The translations under genes were made by a program, and so were the position numbers. Below, piece by piece: positions 1 to 8,158 of a stretch of 64,000 bases of DNA. The DNA is from Sphingobium sp. SYK-6. Lineage in GTDB: Bacteria; Pseudomonadota; Alphaproteobacteria; Sphingomonadales; Sphingomonadaceae. How positions within the stretch are numbered: the stretch's first letter is position 1; each line of letters begins with the position of its first letter. The stretch is taken from positions 1 through 64,000 of the forward strand of contig NC_015974.1 of the NCBI RefSeq assembly GCF_000283515.1, in the 5' to 3' direction. A model generated the notes under the pieces. It was not told the DNA's origin. It saw only the letters and a program-made list of their open reading frames with translations, and did not search any database.

Positions 1-1164
1 ATGGATGACGAGCAAGCCCTAGATCACGCTGTAACGCCCTCCCCCACCGGCGATGACGCTTCTCCGGGACGGGCGATGCGGGTGGCTGCCGCCCTGCAGG
101 CAAAGGGCGGTGACGAGTTCGCCAAGCCCGGCAGCATCGTCGAGGTCAAGTTCGTCAAAGGCCAGTCGCTTAGCCTGACTGCTTCGCGTTTGCTTGCGCT
201 GATGATTTTGACCGCGGGCGGTGATGCCTGGGAGGACCGCCCGCACAAGATGCGAAAGGCGGACATTCGCCGCGGCCACAAGGGCAATGAGCGCATCTCG
301 GATATGCTTGAGGAATTGCACCGCACGCTTTTCGCGGTCGACGACAAGTCCTGGCGCGGCAAGAAGGCGACGCTGCGCTTTTCGCTTATCTCGTCGTCGC
401 GCGAAGAAGCGGAAGACGAAGAGGGCGCGGACGCTGGGTGGATCGAGTGGGAGTTCACGCCCGAAGCCCGAAAGCTGATCCAGGAATCGGAGACCTATGC
501 GGTCCTGAACCGCCAGGCGGTGCTCGGCTTCCGATCAACCTATGCGCTCAAGCTGTACGAGATCGGGGCGCTGAGGCTGCATAGGCGCCAGTCGCTCTGG
601 AAGGGCGACATGACGGCGCTGCGTGCGCTGCTCGGCATCGCGCCGGACGTCTACAAGGATTTCGCGCAGCTGCGCCGCAAAGTTCTCGAAAAGGCGAAGG
701 CCGAAATCGACCAGCTCGCCCATTTTCGCGTGGAGTGGCGGGAGATCCGCCAGGGCAGAACTGTCACCGAAATCGAATTCCGCTTTGAGCCCAAGGATGC
801 TCCGGCCCAAATCGCGACCGTGGATGAGATCGGTCGGCACTCTGCGGGCAGAAAGGCGCGGCGCGAGGACGAGGTGGAGACCGTTGCCGTCGAGGCTGTC
901 ACACAGGCGGCGGTGGCGGCCTTGGTGTCAAAGGATAAGGCTGGGGCAGGGGAGGTCACCTTCCCGAACGGCACGATCCGCTTTGGCTCGGACACGCTCG
1001 CGGCCATCGGCCGTTCGGCTGGCGGCGGTTGGGACATCGATCTCATTGCCGATGCCTATCGCGCGCAGATGGGCGAAAGGCTGGCGAAGCTCAAGGGCGC
1101 CAAGCTGATCGCATCCTGGACCGGCTTCTGCGAGAGTTTCCTGGCACGACGCGGGCGCCCCTGA
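1..1164 (+). CDS. repA: Plasmid replication initiator, Rep_3-like (RepA)
   Basis: The 387-residue product resembles Rep_3-type initiators, which bind repeats at the plasmid origin and recruit the host replisome. The part from about residue 45 to 270 has the alternating helix and strand pattern of two winged-helix domains, including the stretch 'STYALKLYEIGALRLHRRQ', which is typical of these initiators. A short C-terminal tail follows (residues 290-387). parA and parB follow on the same strand, which is the usual replication-partition layout. The reading frame opens with ATG at the first base of the window, so upstream regulatory sequence, and perhaps more iterons, cannot be seen, and an earlier start cannot be excluded. 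Family assignment is by residue pattern only. Confidence 0.85.
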   Translation: MDDEQALDHAVTPSPTGDDASPGRAMRVAAALQAKGGDEFAKPGSIVEVKFVKGQSLSLTASRLLALMILTAGGDAWEDRPHKMRKADIRRGHKGNERISDMLEELHRTLFAVDDKSWRGKKATLRFSLISSSREEAEDEEGADAGWIEWEFTPEARKLIQESETYAVLNRQAVLGFRSTYALKLYEIGALRLHRRQSLWKGDMTALRALLGIAPDVYKDFAQLRRKVLEKAKAEIDQLAHFRVEWREIRQGRTVTEIEFRFEPKDAPAQIATVDEIGRHSAGRKARREDEVETVAVEAVTQAAVAALVSKDKAGAGEVTFPNGTIRFGSDTLAAIGRSAGGGWDIDLIADAYRAQMGERLAKLKGAKLIASWTGFCESFLARRGRP

Positions 1165-1165
1165 G

Positions 1166-1191
1166 CCGAAATTGCACCGGTGCAATTTCGG
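1166..1191. promoter_or_regulatory. 26-bp perfect palindrome, candidate parS or par operator (copy 1)
   Basis: A perfect inverted repeat centred on ATTGCACCGGTGCAAT begins just after the repA stop codon. The same core occurs again at 2572-2589 between parA and parB. Placement at both edges of parA suggests a binding site for ParB (centromere) or for the DNA-binding N-terminus of ParA (autoregulation). The role is inferred; the symmetry is seen directly. Confidence 0.6.
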
Positions 1192-1200
1192 GGTGAACTG

Positions 1201-1216
1201 CCCCCAAGGGGTCAGG
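1201..1216 (+). repeat. Iteron-like 16-mer (copy 1 of 3)
   Basis: The 16-mer CCCCCAAGGGGTCAGG lies between repA and parA. Two near-identical copies lie in tandem inside parB at 3430-3463. A Rep_3 initiator would be expected to bind direct repeats, so these may be iterons or remnants of them. Only three copies are seen, and they are far apart. Confidence 0.35.
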
Positions 1217-1359
1217 TTGCGAGGGGGCGCAAAAGGTCTGCGGCGCAGATTGGGCAAGTTTCGCCCTTCGGGCTGGGCCGACTTGCGAAAATCAGCCTTC
1301 GATTGACCTAAAAGTGCAAATTGAGCTATGCCCCCTCTAGTTTCGCAAGGGGGCCTCTC

Positions 1360-2562
1360 TTGGCTGCATCACTCGACATTGAGGGCACGCAGGACCTGCT
1401 GTCCGTCTCGACGCTCGCACAACGGACCAGCTCTGTCCTCGAGCGGCTCCGCGACTCCGCGCGGAGTGCCCGGGCGGACGAGCGGCGCGAGCCGACGTTC
1501 CCGATTGGCAAGGCCGCGGAACTGGTCGGCCGAACCGCGGCGGCCATTCGCGAGGCCGAGAAGGACGGCCGCTTGCCGCCGCCTCCGCGAACCGAGAATA
1601 ATCGGCGTGTCGGCTATACCCTGGCGCAGCTCAACGACATGCGCGGACTGTTCGGCACCCGGCCCTGGCGGGCCGCAACCGATCCCTGCTGCGTTATCGC
1701 GGTGCAGAACTTCAAGGGCGGGGTGGGGAAATCGACTCTTTCGGTGCACCTGGCCCAATATCTCGCGATCAAGGGCTACCGGGTGGCTCTCATCGATTGC
1801 GACAGCCAAGCGTCGGCAACCACGCTATTCGGCTATGTGCCCGACCTCGACCTGACCGAGGAGGACACGCTCTATCCATTCCTGCGGCACGACGACATGG
1901 AGTCGCTCGACTATGCCCTGCGCAAGACCCACTTCGACGGCCTCGAGCTTGTTCCGGCCAATCTGCGGCTGTTCCAGTCGGAATATGAAATCGCAGCGCG
2001 CATGGCGCGGGGGCAGGGGAACCTGATCGACCGCATGGCGCAAGGCATCGCGAGCATTGCCGATCGGTTCGATGTGGTGGTTCTCGATCCGCCTCCGGCG
2101 CTCGGCGCGATCTCGCTTTCGGTGCTGCGCGCGGCCAATGCGCTGGTGGTGCCGGTTCCGCCGACGGTGATGGACTTCTCGTCGACGGCGGCCTTCCTCG
2201 CCATGCTCGATGAGACCATAGAGACGCTGGCCGATCGCGGCTTGGCGCCGTCGCTGCAGTTCCTGCGCTTTGTGGCGTCCAAGGTCGATGAGAATAAGTC
2301 GATGCAGAAGGAACTGCTGAACCTGATGCGGACCCTTTTCGGTCACGCGATCGTCCGTACGCCGCTCAAGGATTCGGCCGAAATCGACAATGCAACGGCG
2401 CGGCTGATGACCGTCTACGAGCTGGACGGCCCGGTCACCAGTTCGACGGTGCGCAACCGCTGCCTTGCCTATCTTGATGGCGTGAACAGTGAAATTGAGG
2501 TCGACATTCGGTCGATGTGGCCGAGCCATTTGACGCGGCTTCGCAAGGAGGGACTCGCCTGA
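1360..2562 (+). CDS. parA: ParA partition ATPase with N-terminal DNA-binding domain
   Basis: This is a Walker-type ATPase that moves plasmid copies apart with ParB and the centromere. A deviant Walker A motif, FKGGVGKST, lies near residue 130, and the Walker B-like 'DVVVLDPPPALG' near residue 245. Residues 45-105 ('FPIGKAAELVGRTAAAIREA' onward) look like a MerR-like helix-turn-helix, as in P1-type ParA proteins that repress their own operon. I chose the TTG at 1360 because AAGGGGG sits a few bases upstream; a TTG at 1321 is also open. parB follows after a 44-bp gap that contains the second palindrome, so the two genes are probably co-transcribed. Confidence 0.9.
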   Translation: MAASLDIEGTQDLLSVSTLAQRTSSVLERLRDSARSARADERREPTFPIGKAAELVGRTAAAIREAEKDGRLPPPPRTENNRRVGYTLAQLNDMRGLFGTRPWRAATDPCCVIAVQNFKGGVGKSTLSVHLAQYLAIKGYRVALIDCDSQASATTLFGYVPDLDLTEEDTLYPFLRHDDMESLDYALRKTHFDGLELVPANLRLFQSEYEIAARMARGQGNLIDRMAQGIASIADRFDVVVLDPPPALGAISLSVLRAANALVVPVPPTVMDFSSTAAFLAMLDETIETLADRGLAPSLQFLRFVASKVDENKSMQKELLNLMRTLFGHAIVRTPLKDSAEIDNATARLMTVYELDGPVTSSTVRNRCLAYLDGVNSEIEVDIRSMWPSHLTRLRKEGLA

Positions 2563-2571
2563 TGCGAGCAA

Positions 2572-2589
2572 AATTGCACCGGTGCAATT
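2572..2589. promoter_or_regulatory. 18-bp perfect palindrome, candidate parS or par operator (copy 2)
   Basis: The palindrome core ATTGCACCGGTGCAAT recurs nine bases after the parA stop and upstream of parB. It shares its central 18 bp with the copy at 1166-1191. A site inside the par operon would fit a centromere bound by ParB. Confidence 0.6.
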
Positions 2590-2606
2590 CCGGGTAGAAG
2601 GGGTGG

Positions 2607-3623
2607 ATGATGAGCAAGAAGAACGCCAACTTCGCGGCTGATCTGGTCGCCGGAATCGACCCGGGGGCGCAAGCCCCAGCGGCGCGGCGCCCTGGCATCG
2701 GTGCGAGCGTGCTGGCGGGCCGGGAAAGCCGGCTTGCCGAATTGGCGACGGGCAGCGTCGTCTCGCGCACCCATGAGCTTGTCGATCCCGCGCGCTGCCG
2801 AATGTGGGCGGGGCATAACCGCGAATATGCGCTCCTCAATGAGGAGCGGTGCGCCGACCTCATCGAGAGCATCAAGGCGCAGGGCAAGCAAGAAATGCCC
2901 GCCATCGTTCGCCGCGTGAAGGACGATCCTGCCTTCGATTTCGAGGTGATTTGCGGCGCGCGCCGGCATTGGACGATCAGTTGGCTGCGCGCCCACAACT
3001 ATCCGGATTTCCGCTTTCTCGTCGATATCCGTAGCCTTACCGACGAGGAGGCCTTCCGTCTCGCTGACCTCGAGAATCGGGCGCGCGACGATCTCACCGA
3101 TCTGGAGCGCGCGCGCGACTATCTGCGCGCGCTCGACGCCTATTATGAGGGGCGCCAGAAGGTGATGGCCGAGCGGATCAATGTCACGGAAAGCTGGCTC
3201 AGCCGCTATCTCGACCTTGCCCGGCTGCCGGCGGAACTGATGGCGGCCTTCGCCCTTCCGCAGGATCTCAGGATCAAGCATGTCACCGCGATCAAGCCTC
3301 TCTTGAAACCGGAGGATCGGCGGCAGCGTGTGTTCGCCGAGGCGGGACGTCTCGCTCAGGTGCAGTCCGATCGCGCAGCACCGATGCCGGTCCCCGATAT
3401 CATACGCGCGCTCGCTCTGGCCGCCGATCCCCCCAAGAGGTCAGGATCCCCCAAGAAGTCAGGAAAGCCGGAAACGATCGTGTCCGAAGGGGGGAAACCA
3501 TTGCTGAAAGTGGAGGCGGTGGATCGTAAGGGTCTCAAACTTACCTTGCTCCCGCATGCCGGTGGTACGCGGGCTGAAGCGGAGGCCGCGTTGAAAGCGC
3601 TGCTCGATCAGCATTGGAGCTAG
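2607..3623 (+). CDS. parB: ParB partition protein
   Basis: The 338-residue product is a ParB/RepB-type centromere-binding protein. The N-terminal half carries the ParB/Srx-like domain with the 'VICGARRHWTISWLRA' segment, equivalent to the nucleotide-binding GERR box. The central 'NVTESWLSRYLDLARLP' is a helix-turn-helix. The C-terminal part would be the dimerisation region. An AGAAGGGG ribosome site lies just before the start; ATG codons at 2607 and 2610 are both possible. Two 16-base repeats at 3430-3463 encode the odd basic linker PPKRSGSPKKSGK, so this stretch may serve as DNA signal as well as protein. Confidence 0.9.
   Translation: MMSKKNANFAADLVAGIDPGAQAPAARRPGIGASVLAGRESRLAELATGSVVSRTHELVDPARCRMWAGHNREYALLNEERCADLIESIKAQGKQEMPAIVRRVKDDPAFDFEVICGARRHWTISWLRAHNYPDFRFLVDIRSLTDEEAFRLADLENRARDDLTDLERARDYLRALDAYYEGRQKVMAERINVTESWLSRYLDLARLPAELMAAFALPQDLRIKHVTAIKPLLKPEDRRQRVFAEAGRLAQVQSDRAAPMPVPDIIRALALAADPPKRSGSPKKSGKPETIVSEGGKPLLKVEAVDRKGLKLTLLPHAGGTRAEAEAALKALLDQHWS
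3430..3463 (+). repeat. Tandem iteron-like 16-mers inside parB (copies 2 and 3)
   Basis: Two copies of CCCCCAAGRRGTCAGG start at 3430 and 3448, 18 bp apart, in the parB reading frame. They match the copy at 1201. The 18-bp period keeps the reading frame, so each unit also encodes a short Ser/Lys/Pro linker. Confidence 0.4.
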
Positions 3624-3666
3624 GACAATCTTCAGCGGTTCTGAGACGTGAGAGTTTTGTCTTCAC

Positions 3667-4038
3667 ATGTTGAATATGGACTGCCCTATGACTGCAGCCT
3701 TCCAGGATGACATTCGCGAGAATGAGATCATCTCGCCCCGTCGTCTGGCGGAGCGCCTGCGCTTCTCCATGGCGCATTTGGCTCGCGTTGCTCGCCTGGA
3801 TCCTAAGGCCATGACTCTGTATCCCTCCGCCCCGACCGTGCAGATTAAACTGGAGGAAATAGCCCGAGTTATAACGCGAGCGGCAGAACTTGCAGGCGAA
3901 GAAGGCAAGGCGGTTATCTGGTTCAAGCATCAACCCATTTCTGGAGTTGGGAAAACGGCCGCGGAATTGGTTGCGAATGGCGATATCGATATCGTCATGG
4001 AAGATCTCGATCGTATGGCTGCCGGGGTCTATTCCTGA
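3667..4038 (+). CDS. Orphan Xre/MbcA/ParS-like antitoxin-fold protein
   Basis: The 123-residue protein ends with 'VGKTAAELVANGDIDIVMED' and 'MAAGVYS', which is close to the C-terminal toxin-binding domain (DUF2384-like) of the Xre/MbcA/ParS antitoxins. The front half ('ISPRRLAERLRFSMAHLARV') could be the helical DNA-binding part. No toxin gene follows on its own strand. The next gene runs convergently and is the RES toxin of a separate pair, so this may be a second or decoy antitoxin, or the remnant of another pair. No clear ribosome site is seen; starts at 3667, 3676 and 3688 are all possible. Confidence 0.55.
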   Translation: MLNMDCPMTAAFQDDIRENEIISPRRLAERLRFSMAHLARVARLDPKAMTLYPSAPTVQIKLEEIARVITRAAELAGEEGKAVIWFKHQPISGVGKTAAELVANGDIDIVMEDLDRMAAGVYS

Positions 4039-4082
4039 CAGGCGTCACTCAAGGCCGAAAGGTTAGCTTGTCCGCAGGACCT

Positions 4083-4766
4083 TTAGGCGAATGTCTTCTT
4101 CTCGTAGACGGTGACAATCGCCCGGCCATCCCAAACGTAGCACAGGTGCCGCTCCTGTCGGCTGTTGGCGAGTAGGCGAGGGCGGAACACCGCGGCGCAC
4201 TCGCCGTCGGCGTCGCGCACGCTTTGGTACACGATGCCATCCGAACCTTGCTCACGCAGGTGCCGGCCAAGCGCCTGGCCGGCGGCATAGCTGTCCGGGG
4301 CGTAGAGGGCAGGGCGTTCATCGCGCAGGCCGCGAATATCGTGGAGCATGGCGTCCAGGTCGACCGCGTAGACGCGCATGTCGAGTTCCTGCGCCGGTTC
4401 GTGGGTGTACGCCATGAAGCGGGTTCGGTGATGGCGCGTCTCGGCAACCGCAGTCTCGATGGTGCTGGCAGCGTAGAACAGCCCGAAACTGCCGTCACAG
4501 AACCGGCTGCCATCGGGATTTAGGTGGGTGAACGCTGCCATGATCGCCGATGTTCCGGGTCCCGATACGCGGTCCTCCGGTGGGACGAGGGCGAGGTCCC
4601 CGACCTCGTCGCGAAGCCGGTCGTTGGTCATCGCCTCGATCGCATAGACCGCTTCCAGGTCGGCCGGATCCGCGACATCCTCAAACAGCGATATGGGCGG
4701 GAACCGGCTTGCGACGATCCGGTAGCACGGTTGCCACCGCACTTGCGTCGTCGCAATGGCATCCAT
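4083..4766 (-). CDS. RES-domain toxin
   Basis: RES toxins are ADP-ribosyltransferase-like enzymes that deplete NAD or modify a metabolic enzyme when the partner antitoxin is lost. This 227-residue protein has the conserved arginine-rich start ('CYRIVASRFPPISLFED'), 'FGLFYAASTIETAVAETRHH' containing the family Tyr and Glu, and 'GSDGIVYQSVRDADGECAAV' near the end. Its start codon overlaps the antitoxin stop by one base (TGATG), so the two are translationally coupled in the usual antitoxin-first order. The length matches the family. Confidence 0.85.
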   Translation of the reverse strand: MDAIATTQVRWQPCYRIVASRFPPISLFEDVADPADLEAVYAIEAMTNDRLRDEVGDLALVPPEDRVSGPGTSAIMAAFTHLNPDGSRFCDGSFGLFYAASTIETAVAETRHHRTRFMAYTHEPAQELDMRVYAVDLDAMLHDIRGLRDERPALYAPDSYAAGQALGRHLREQGSDGIVYQSVRDADGECAAVFRPRLLANSRQERHLCYVWDGRAIVTVYEKKTFA

Positions 4767-5164
4767 CAGCCGCGCTGCGCGTCGATATATTGACGCACCA
4801 CGTAGAGATCGGCGACATTGCCCGAGGCCATCCGCTCGATCGCCGGGCGTCCGGCGAACAGCGGCGCCTCATTGGGTTTGCGTACCCATTCGTTGGCGGT
4901 ACGGGGCAGGAGCATCTTCAGCCCCTTGTAGATCCCCATGACATAGGAGATGCGCTCCAGCGCATCCTTGGGAATCGCCGCGACCGCGCCGCGCTTCCAG
5001 GTCTGGAAGGTCGAGCGGCTGTCGAGCCCGAGAAGCTTCATCTGCTCGGCTTCCTTGAGGTCCCAGGCGTCGGCAATGCGGAAAAAGGTGCGCAGCGCCG
5101 GACCGCTCAGATCCTTGCGGCTGGGCGCTTTGGCGGGGACGCCGGAATGGGCAGTTGTGGCCAT
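4766..5164 (-). CDS. Xre/MbcA/ParS-type antitoxin of the RES pair
   Basis: The 132-residue antitoxin has a helical Xre-like region ('KEAEQMKLLGLDSRSTFQTW') and a C-terminal toxin-binding half ('ISYVMGIYKGLKMLLPRTA', then 'MASGNVADLYVVRQYIDAQRG'). It should neutralise the RES protein encoded directly downstream and repress its own promoter. AGAAGGAG lies about seven bases before the ATG at 5164. Together with the toxin it would act as a plasmid addiction module near the replication genes. Confidence 0.85.
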   Translation of the reverse strand: MATTAHSGVPAKAPSRKDLSGPALRTFFRIADAWDLKEAEQMKLLGLDSRSTFQTWKRGAVAAIPKDALERISYVMGIYKGLKMLLPRTANEWVRKPNEAPLFAGRPAIERMASGNVADLYVVRQYIDAQRG

Positions 5165-5188
5165 TGGCCATCTCCTTCTTTCTCTGTC

Positions 5189-5216
5189 TATGTATGATAT
5201 CTGTACATAACGTCAA
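5189..5216 (-). promoter_or_regulatory. Promoter and likely operator of the RES-Xre pair
   Basis: On the minus strand TTGACG (5211-5216) is followed after 16 bp by TACATA (5189-5194). The spacer lies inside an imperfect inverted repeat with ATGTA and TACAT arms (5190-5208) and a central GATATC. This suits autorepression by the antitoxin. The -10 match is weak. Confidence 0.45.
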
Positions 5217-5260
5217 GAAGAGATCAGTTTTCATACACGCCGAATGCGCGCGATGCCGCG

Positions 5261-6427
5261 TCAGGGATGGCCAGAACTGCCGGCGAGCAGCCGGTCGATC
5301 TCACCCATCGCCGCGTCGAACTCGGCAAGAGCCGCATGGGGGAGGGCGGTAGCCTGGTCCAAAGACGCCGGCTGCCCATCCCTTCCCGGTTCTTCGACGA
5401 CCAGCAGGGCCTTCCCCTTGACCGTCTCCCGCCGTGCCATGCGCGCCGCCACAAGGGCGTCGCCGATCGCATAGGTGCCGCGCCGACTGATCCCGAACGC
5501 CCAGGTGATCTGATCGAGCCCGAGTGGCGCAAAACCAGCGAGCAGGATCCACACCTGCGGTGCCCGCGCGCTCGAGCGCAGGTGCCCCAACTGCTCGCGC
5601 ATCAGCACCGCGCGCCGCCGCGCTTGCGCGACCAGCTCGGCAAGCCGGGTCACGCTGCGCTGGAGGCTGCGGGCCGCCAGCATGGCGCGTTCGCCCGGCC
5701 AGAGCTGCGGCTGCAGCGTTTGCGCCGTCACCGCGCCGGGGCAGGGGAGGGCGCGGGCCCACGCGCCGGACGCGGTCAGCAGCCGCCCCAGCGCGGCATC
5801 GACCGCCCAGAGCGGGGTGCGCGTGGCGGCCTGCTCGATCGCCACCGCGCGGTTCCCAAACGAACGGATTTGCACCGCGCGCTCCAGCGGCGCGAACCGC
5901 GGATCGGCGCGCAGCAGCGCGTGCAGGCGGGCCAGACCCGCGAAGGGCAGGGGGGTCTCGTCATCCGCGCCGGCCTGTTTCATTAGCGTGATCGCCCTGC
6001 CGATCGCTTCCTCCGCCAGCGCGTCTTCGGCTTGCATCGGGCGGTCGGCCCCGAAGCGAGCGGCCAGAGCGATGGTCTGCGCGGCATCGGCGAGCGGTTC
6101 CCACGGATGACGGCTGAGTTCGCCGAGCAGGGCGCGGACCACGGCATAGGCGGAGCAGCCGGTGAGGGGTGTCTCTTGGGGGCCGCGGTCGAGCCCGGCG
6201 AACCAGGCGTTGAACCGGTGTTCGGCGTCCGCAAATCCCGCTTGCGCCAGGGATGAAAGCAACACCTCCCGCAGCAGCCCTACGCAGAACAGCCGTTTTT
6301 CGATATCGGTGAGGCTGGCGAGGAGCCCGTCGAGCCGGCCGAGCGCCAGCGCGCATTCGCCTTGCGCGAGGGCGAGCTCCTCGGGTGGGACGTCGGTGTC
6401 GGCGGCGAGGGGATGGAAGCGCTCCAT
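5261..6427 (-). CDS. Helix-turn-helix protein of unknown role, possibly DUF1612-like
   Basis: The 388-residue protein is mostly helical and rich in Ala, Leu and Arg. Near the C-terminus, 'LGLDQITWAFGISRRGTYAI' followed by 'GDALVAARMARRETVKGKAL' reads as a winged helix-turn-helix. This is reminiscent of the HTH/DUF1612 proteins common on alphaproteobacterial plasmids, but I cannot confirm the family. The start at 6427 (MERFHPLA) is preferred to one eleven codons earlier. It diverges from the tyrosine recombinase gene with about 145 bp between them. A role in plasmid maintenance is only an inference from position. Confidence 0.5.
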   Translation of the reverse strand: MERFHPLAADTDVPPEELALAQGECALALGRLDGLLASLTDIEKRLFCVGLLREVLLSSLAQAGFADAEHRFNAWFAGLDRGPQETPLTGCSAYAVVRALLGELSRHPWEPLADAAQTIALAARFGADRPMQAEDALAEEAIGRAITLMKQAGADDETPLPFAGLARLHALLRADPRFAPLERAVQIRSFGNRAVAIEQAATRTPLWAVDAALGRLLTASGAWARALPCPGAVTAQTLQPQLWPGERAMLAARSLQRSVTRLAELVAQARRRAVLMREQLGHLRSSARAPQVWILLAGFAPLGLDQITWAFGISRRGTYAIGDALVAARMARRETVKGKALLVVEEPGRDGQPASLDQATALPHAALAEFDAAMGEIDRLLAGSSGHP

Positions 6428-6573
6428 GCCGGATGTGTAGTGAATGCCAAAACACTGCACAACTACTCAGGTGGTTGGTGAACGAACATGTGATAATTGC
6501 ACTTATCACATAAGCAGATTTGACCGTTCTTTATAAGGTGGGCTACAAGCGCGGCTGAGGAGCGAGGCGCGTC

Positions 6574-7812
6574 GTGAGCACCGAAACCGCCCGGGAAGGG
6601 CCAGAAATCCCCGTAGCGCCGCCTGAGGCTGTCCTGCCGGCCGTCAGGGCGCCGGCCGACCTTGCGTGGACGATCGTGCAGATGCGCGCCGGCGAGCGCA
6701 TCACCGTCAACGAGGGCCTGATCGCCGCCTATCAGGCCGCTTCATCGCCCCATAGCATCCGTGCGCTCAAGTCCGACGTCGAGGCGTTCGATGCGTGGTG
6801 TAGGCGCAACAACCGGATCGCGCTGCCGGCCACGCCCGAGACCGTGGCCGATTATCTCGACGCGCGGGCCGGGAAGGGGAGCCGGCCGGCCTCGCTATCC
6901 CGCTACAAGGCGTCGATCGCCAAGATCCACCAGCTGCTCGAGCTCAAGGATCCGACGCCGGCGCCGCTGGTGAAGCTGCGGCTCCAGACGGTGCGCCGCG
7001 AGAAGGGGGCTGCGCAGAAGCAGGCGCGGCCGCTGCGGTTCAAGGGCCCGGTGCGCGACGTCGAGCGCGACAAGGCGCGGGGGCTCAACATCCGCGCGCT
7101 GCTCGAGAGTTGTGGCGAGGATCTGCCGGGGCTGCGTGATCGGGCGCTGCTATCGGCCGCTTATGACACCGGGCTGCGCGCCTCCGAACTGGTGGCGGTC
7201 GCCATTGAGCATATTGAGGAGGCGATCGATCCCGAAGCGCGGCTGCTGCAGATTCTGCGTCATAAGGGCGATCAAGACGGGGAGGGGGCGACCGCCTACC
7301 TCAGCCCGCGCACCGTCGCGGCGATCGCGGCGTGGACCGAAGCGGCGGGGATCACGACAGGGCCGCTGTTCCGGCGGGTGCAGGTGCGGCGCTACAAGGC
7401 GCGGGCAGCCGTGCGCGGTCGGCCGATCGACAGCATCTCGGGCCGGGAGACGTGGGATCTGCGCAAGACGCTGTCCAAGCCGGCGGTGAAGGCGCGCGTC
7501 GAATATGACATCGGCACCGTGGCGCTGCACCCGGGCTCGATCGGACCAATCTTTCGGTCGATCATCGGCCGCGCGTTCGACCGTGGCGCGCTGCCCGATT
7601 TGACGGCGGACGATCTGGCGCGGTTGCTGAAGGGGATCAGTGCGCACTCGACGCGGATCGGGCTCAATCAGGACCTGTTCGCCAGCGGGGAGGATTTGGC
7701 CGGCATCATGGACGCGCTGCGGTGGATGTCGCCGCGGATGCCGCTCGCTTATAATCGCAATCTCGCGGCAGAGCAGGGGGCGGCGGGGCGCCTTATGGCG
7801 AAGATTGGCTAG
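6574..7812 (+). CDS. Tyrosine recombinase/integrase
   Basis: The 412-residue protein has the tyrosine recombinase pattern. The N-terminal half is a SAM-like DNA-binding domain ('SPHSIRALKSDVEAFDAWCR'). The catalytic Arg is in 'YDTGLRASELVAV' (about residue 201), the HxxR box in 'HSTRIGLNQDLFASG' (about 358), and the nucleophile Tyr in 'MPLAYNRN' (about 392). Such enzymes next to rep and par genes commonly resolve plasmid multimers or integrate cassettes. The start is GTG with GAGGAGCGAGG upstream. No attachment core is evident beside it. Confidence 0.85.
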   Translation: MSTETAREGPEIPVAPPEAVLPAVRAPADLAWTIVQMRAGERITVNEGLIAAYQAASSPHSIRALKSDVEAFDAWCRRNNRIALPATPETVADYLDARAGKGSRPASLSRYKASIAKIHQLLELKDPTPAPLVKLRLQTVRREKGAAQKQARPLRFKGPVRDVERDKARGLNIRALLESCGEDLPGLRDRALLSAAYDTGLRASELVAVAIEHIEEAIDPEARLLQILRHKGDQDGEGATAYLSPRTVAAIAAWTEAAGITTGPLFRRVQVRRYKARAAVRGRPIDSISGRETWDLRKTLSKPAVKARVEYDIGTVALHPGSIGPIFRSIIGRAFDRGALPDLTADDLARLLKGISAHSTRIGLNQDLFASGEDLAGIMDALRWMSPRMPLAYNRNLAAEQGAAGRLMAKIG

Positions 7813-8158
7813 TCATGACGGCCTAAATAGGTCTTTGGATGATGCCGTGCGACCACACGACGGCGGCAGGTAGATCGAGGGATTTGCGCAGCGGCAAGAA
7901 CCGGAGAAGGGAGGCTGAGCCCCCGGGGTCTTGAGCTACAACGTTAAGCCTAAGAAACGGGCAGGGGCCTGGTAGCGCGTAGTGTATGAGCGAAGCCACC
8001 ATCGCTCAAACTCATCAGCACAGTCCAATTTCGAAGAGGAAACAAGAAGGGGTGACTACACGAAAGTGACGTATCTGCACGCTAAGGGCGAACAAATCCG
8101 GTACGATGCCAGCAGATGCTATTCGCAGGCTTTCCTGCCCCTTTTATGTGGTGCCGCC
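7813..8158. other. Gene-free stretch holding a possible group II intron 5' fragment
   Basis: No convincing protein gene lies between the recombinase and the broken dehydrogenase gene. From 7847 the sequence begins GTGCGACC, the form of a group II intron 5' end, and continues with purine-rich, hairpin-prone blocks such as GAGAAGGGAGGCTGAG, GTTAAGCC...GAAACGGGC and CGAAAGTGACGTATC. These resemble domain I of bacterial group II introns from memory. The likeness stops by about 8095, with no reverse transcriptase gene or domain V, so it would be a truncated relic. Confidence 0.35.
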
